Source: Flavobacterium pectinovorum
GTDB taxonomy: Bacteria > Bacteroidota > Bacteroidia > Flavobacteriales > Flavobacteriaceae
Direction: 5' to 3'
Assembly: GCF_900142715.1 (NCBI RefSeq)
Contig: NZ_FRBX01000003.1
Location: forward strand, 62,001 to 126,000
DNA: 64,000 nucleotides
In this document: positions 63,925 to 64,000 of the stretch, piece after piece
Position numbering within the stretch: position 1 is the stretch's first letter
Layout of the letters: every line of letters begins with the position of its first letter
Notes under the pieces: model-generated
Told to the model about the DNA's origin: nothing
Databases searched by the model: none
The model's input: the letters and a program-made list of their open reading frames with translations, nothing else
Position numbers and translations under genes: made by a program

Positions 63925-64000
63925 TTATTTTTTGTCAGTCGTTTTTGCATCATCTGCAGGCGCAACGTATGGTTTGTTCTTCTTTCCAAAAAGAGAAACA
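63925..64000 (-). CDS. 3' end of a minus-strand gene (possibly MlaD/MCE family), partial
   Basis: Only the last ~24 codons are present, ending VSLFGKKNKPYVAPADDAKTTDKK and a TAA, 16 bp before the Fe-S gene's start. The polar, Lys- and Asp-rich tail is typical of a protein C-terminus. In related genomes an MCE/MlaD-type protein often sits here, as far as I recall. The window does not contain enough to decide. Confidence 0.5.
   Translation of the reverse strand, partial: VSLFGKKNKPYVAPADDAKTTDKK

Overview
The window is a 64 kb piece of a Flavobacterium-type chromosome (Bacteroidota). The evidence is: AT-rich sequence with compact intergenic AT spacers, type IX secretion (T9SS) C-terminal tails, PorP/SprF and PorE-like genes, paired SusC/SusD genes, promoters of the TTG-N19/20-TAnnTTTG type, a bacillithiol gene (bshA), and a chitin-utilization gene order that closely matches the described Cus/ChiA locus of Flavobacterium johnsoniae. 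No tRNA, rRNA, CRISPR array, insertion sequence or prophage was found. The only RNA gene is the small SRP RNA.

Layout. (1) 1-5600: 3' part of a giant repeat-rich T9SS surface protein (five 270-bp units visible, running off the left edge), then a PorP/SprF protein and an OmpA/PD40 protein, the usual trio for cell-surface export. (2) 5700-11060, minus strand: CAP-domain lipoprotein, pdxH, rnz, a small conserved protein, pyrB, an unrelated-looking acidic protein, pyrR. (3) 11300-17210: an HNH-nuclease-like protein with a C-terminal membrane tail, a RibD-C/DHFR-like protein, an orphan ParD-like antitoxin tail, a tiny lipoprotein, a YbiT-type ABC-F ATPase, a TlpA-like thioredoxin and a WG-repeat protein. 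(4) 17690-41740: the chitin PUL. It holds secreted dual-GH18 chitinase ChiA, GH20 hexosaminidase, NagB/PIG-L fusion, two SusC/SusD pairs, a GH18 lipoprotein, a LytS-type sensor kinase with a LytTR regulator, and an MFS sugar transporter. Together these cover cleavage of chitin outside the cell, outer-membrane import of oligosaccharides, periplasmic trimming to GlcNAc, inner-membrane uptake, and entry to glycolysis. (5) 41900-50760: small secreted protein, fructose-6-phosphate aldolase-like enzyme, GAF sensor kinase, SDR, SRP RNA, glutamine cyclotransferase, and histidine degradation (hutI, hutG) flanking a coiled-coil membrane protein. (6) 50880-64000: DEAD-box helicase, TPR hybrid kinase, dicarboxylate symporter, aroC, LpxH-like phosphoesterase, small beta-barrel protein, PrcB-like lipoprotein, bshA, a repeat-filled 640-bp spacer, a conserved 160-aa protein, two Fe-S proteins, and the 3' end of one more minus-strand gene.

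The most interesting signal is regulatory. The upstream regions of both PUL susC genes and of the MFS transporter share a two-box direct repeat with 21-bp period and a TTAA-starting 12-bp spacer. This is the geometry expected for a LytTR regulator, and a LytTR regulator is encoded in the same locus. Both susC copies also carry an inverted repeat CGTTT-N5-AAACG exactly 18 bp further upstream. Second in interest are the HNH/membrane-tail protein, whose N-terminal nuclease module resembles those of anti-phage effectors, and the dense set of dispersed palindromic and short-word repeats in the spacers.
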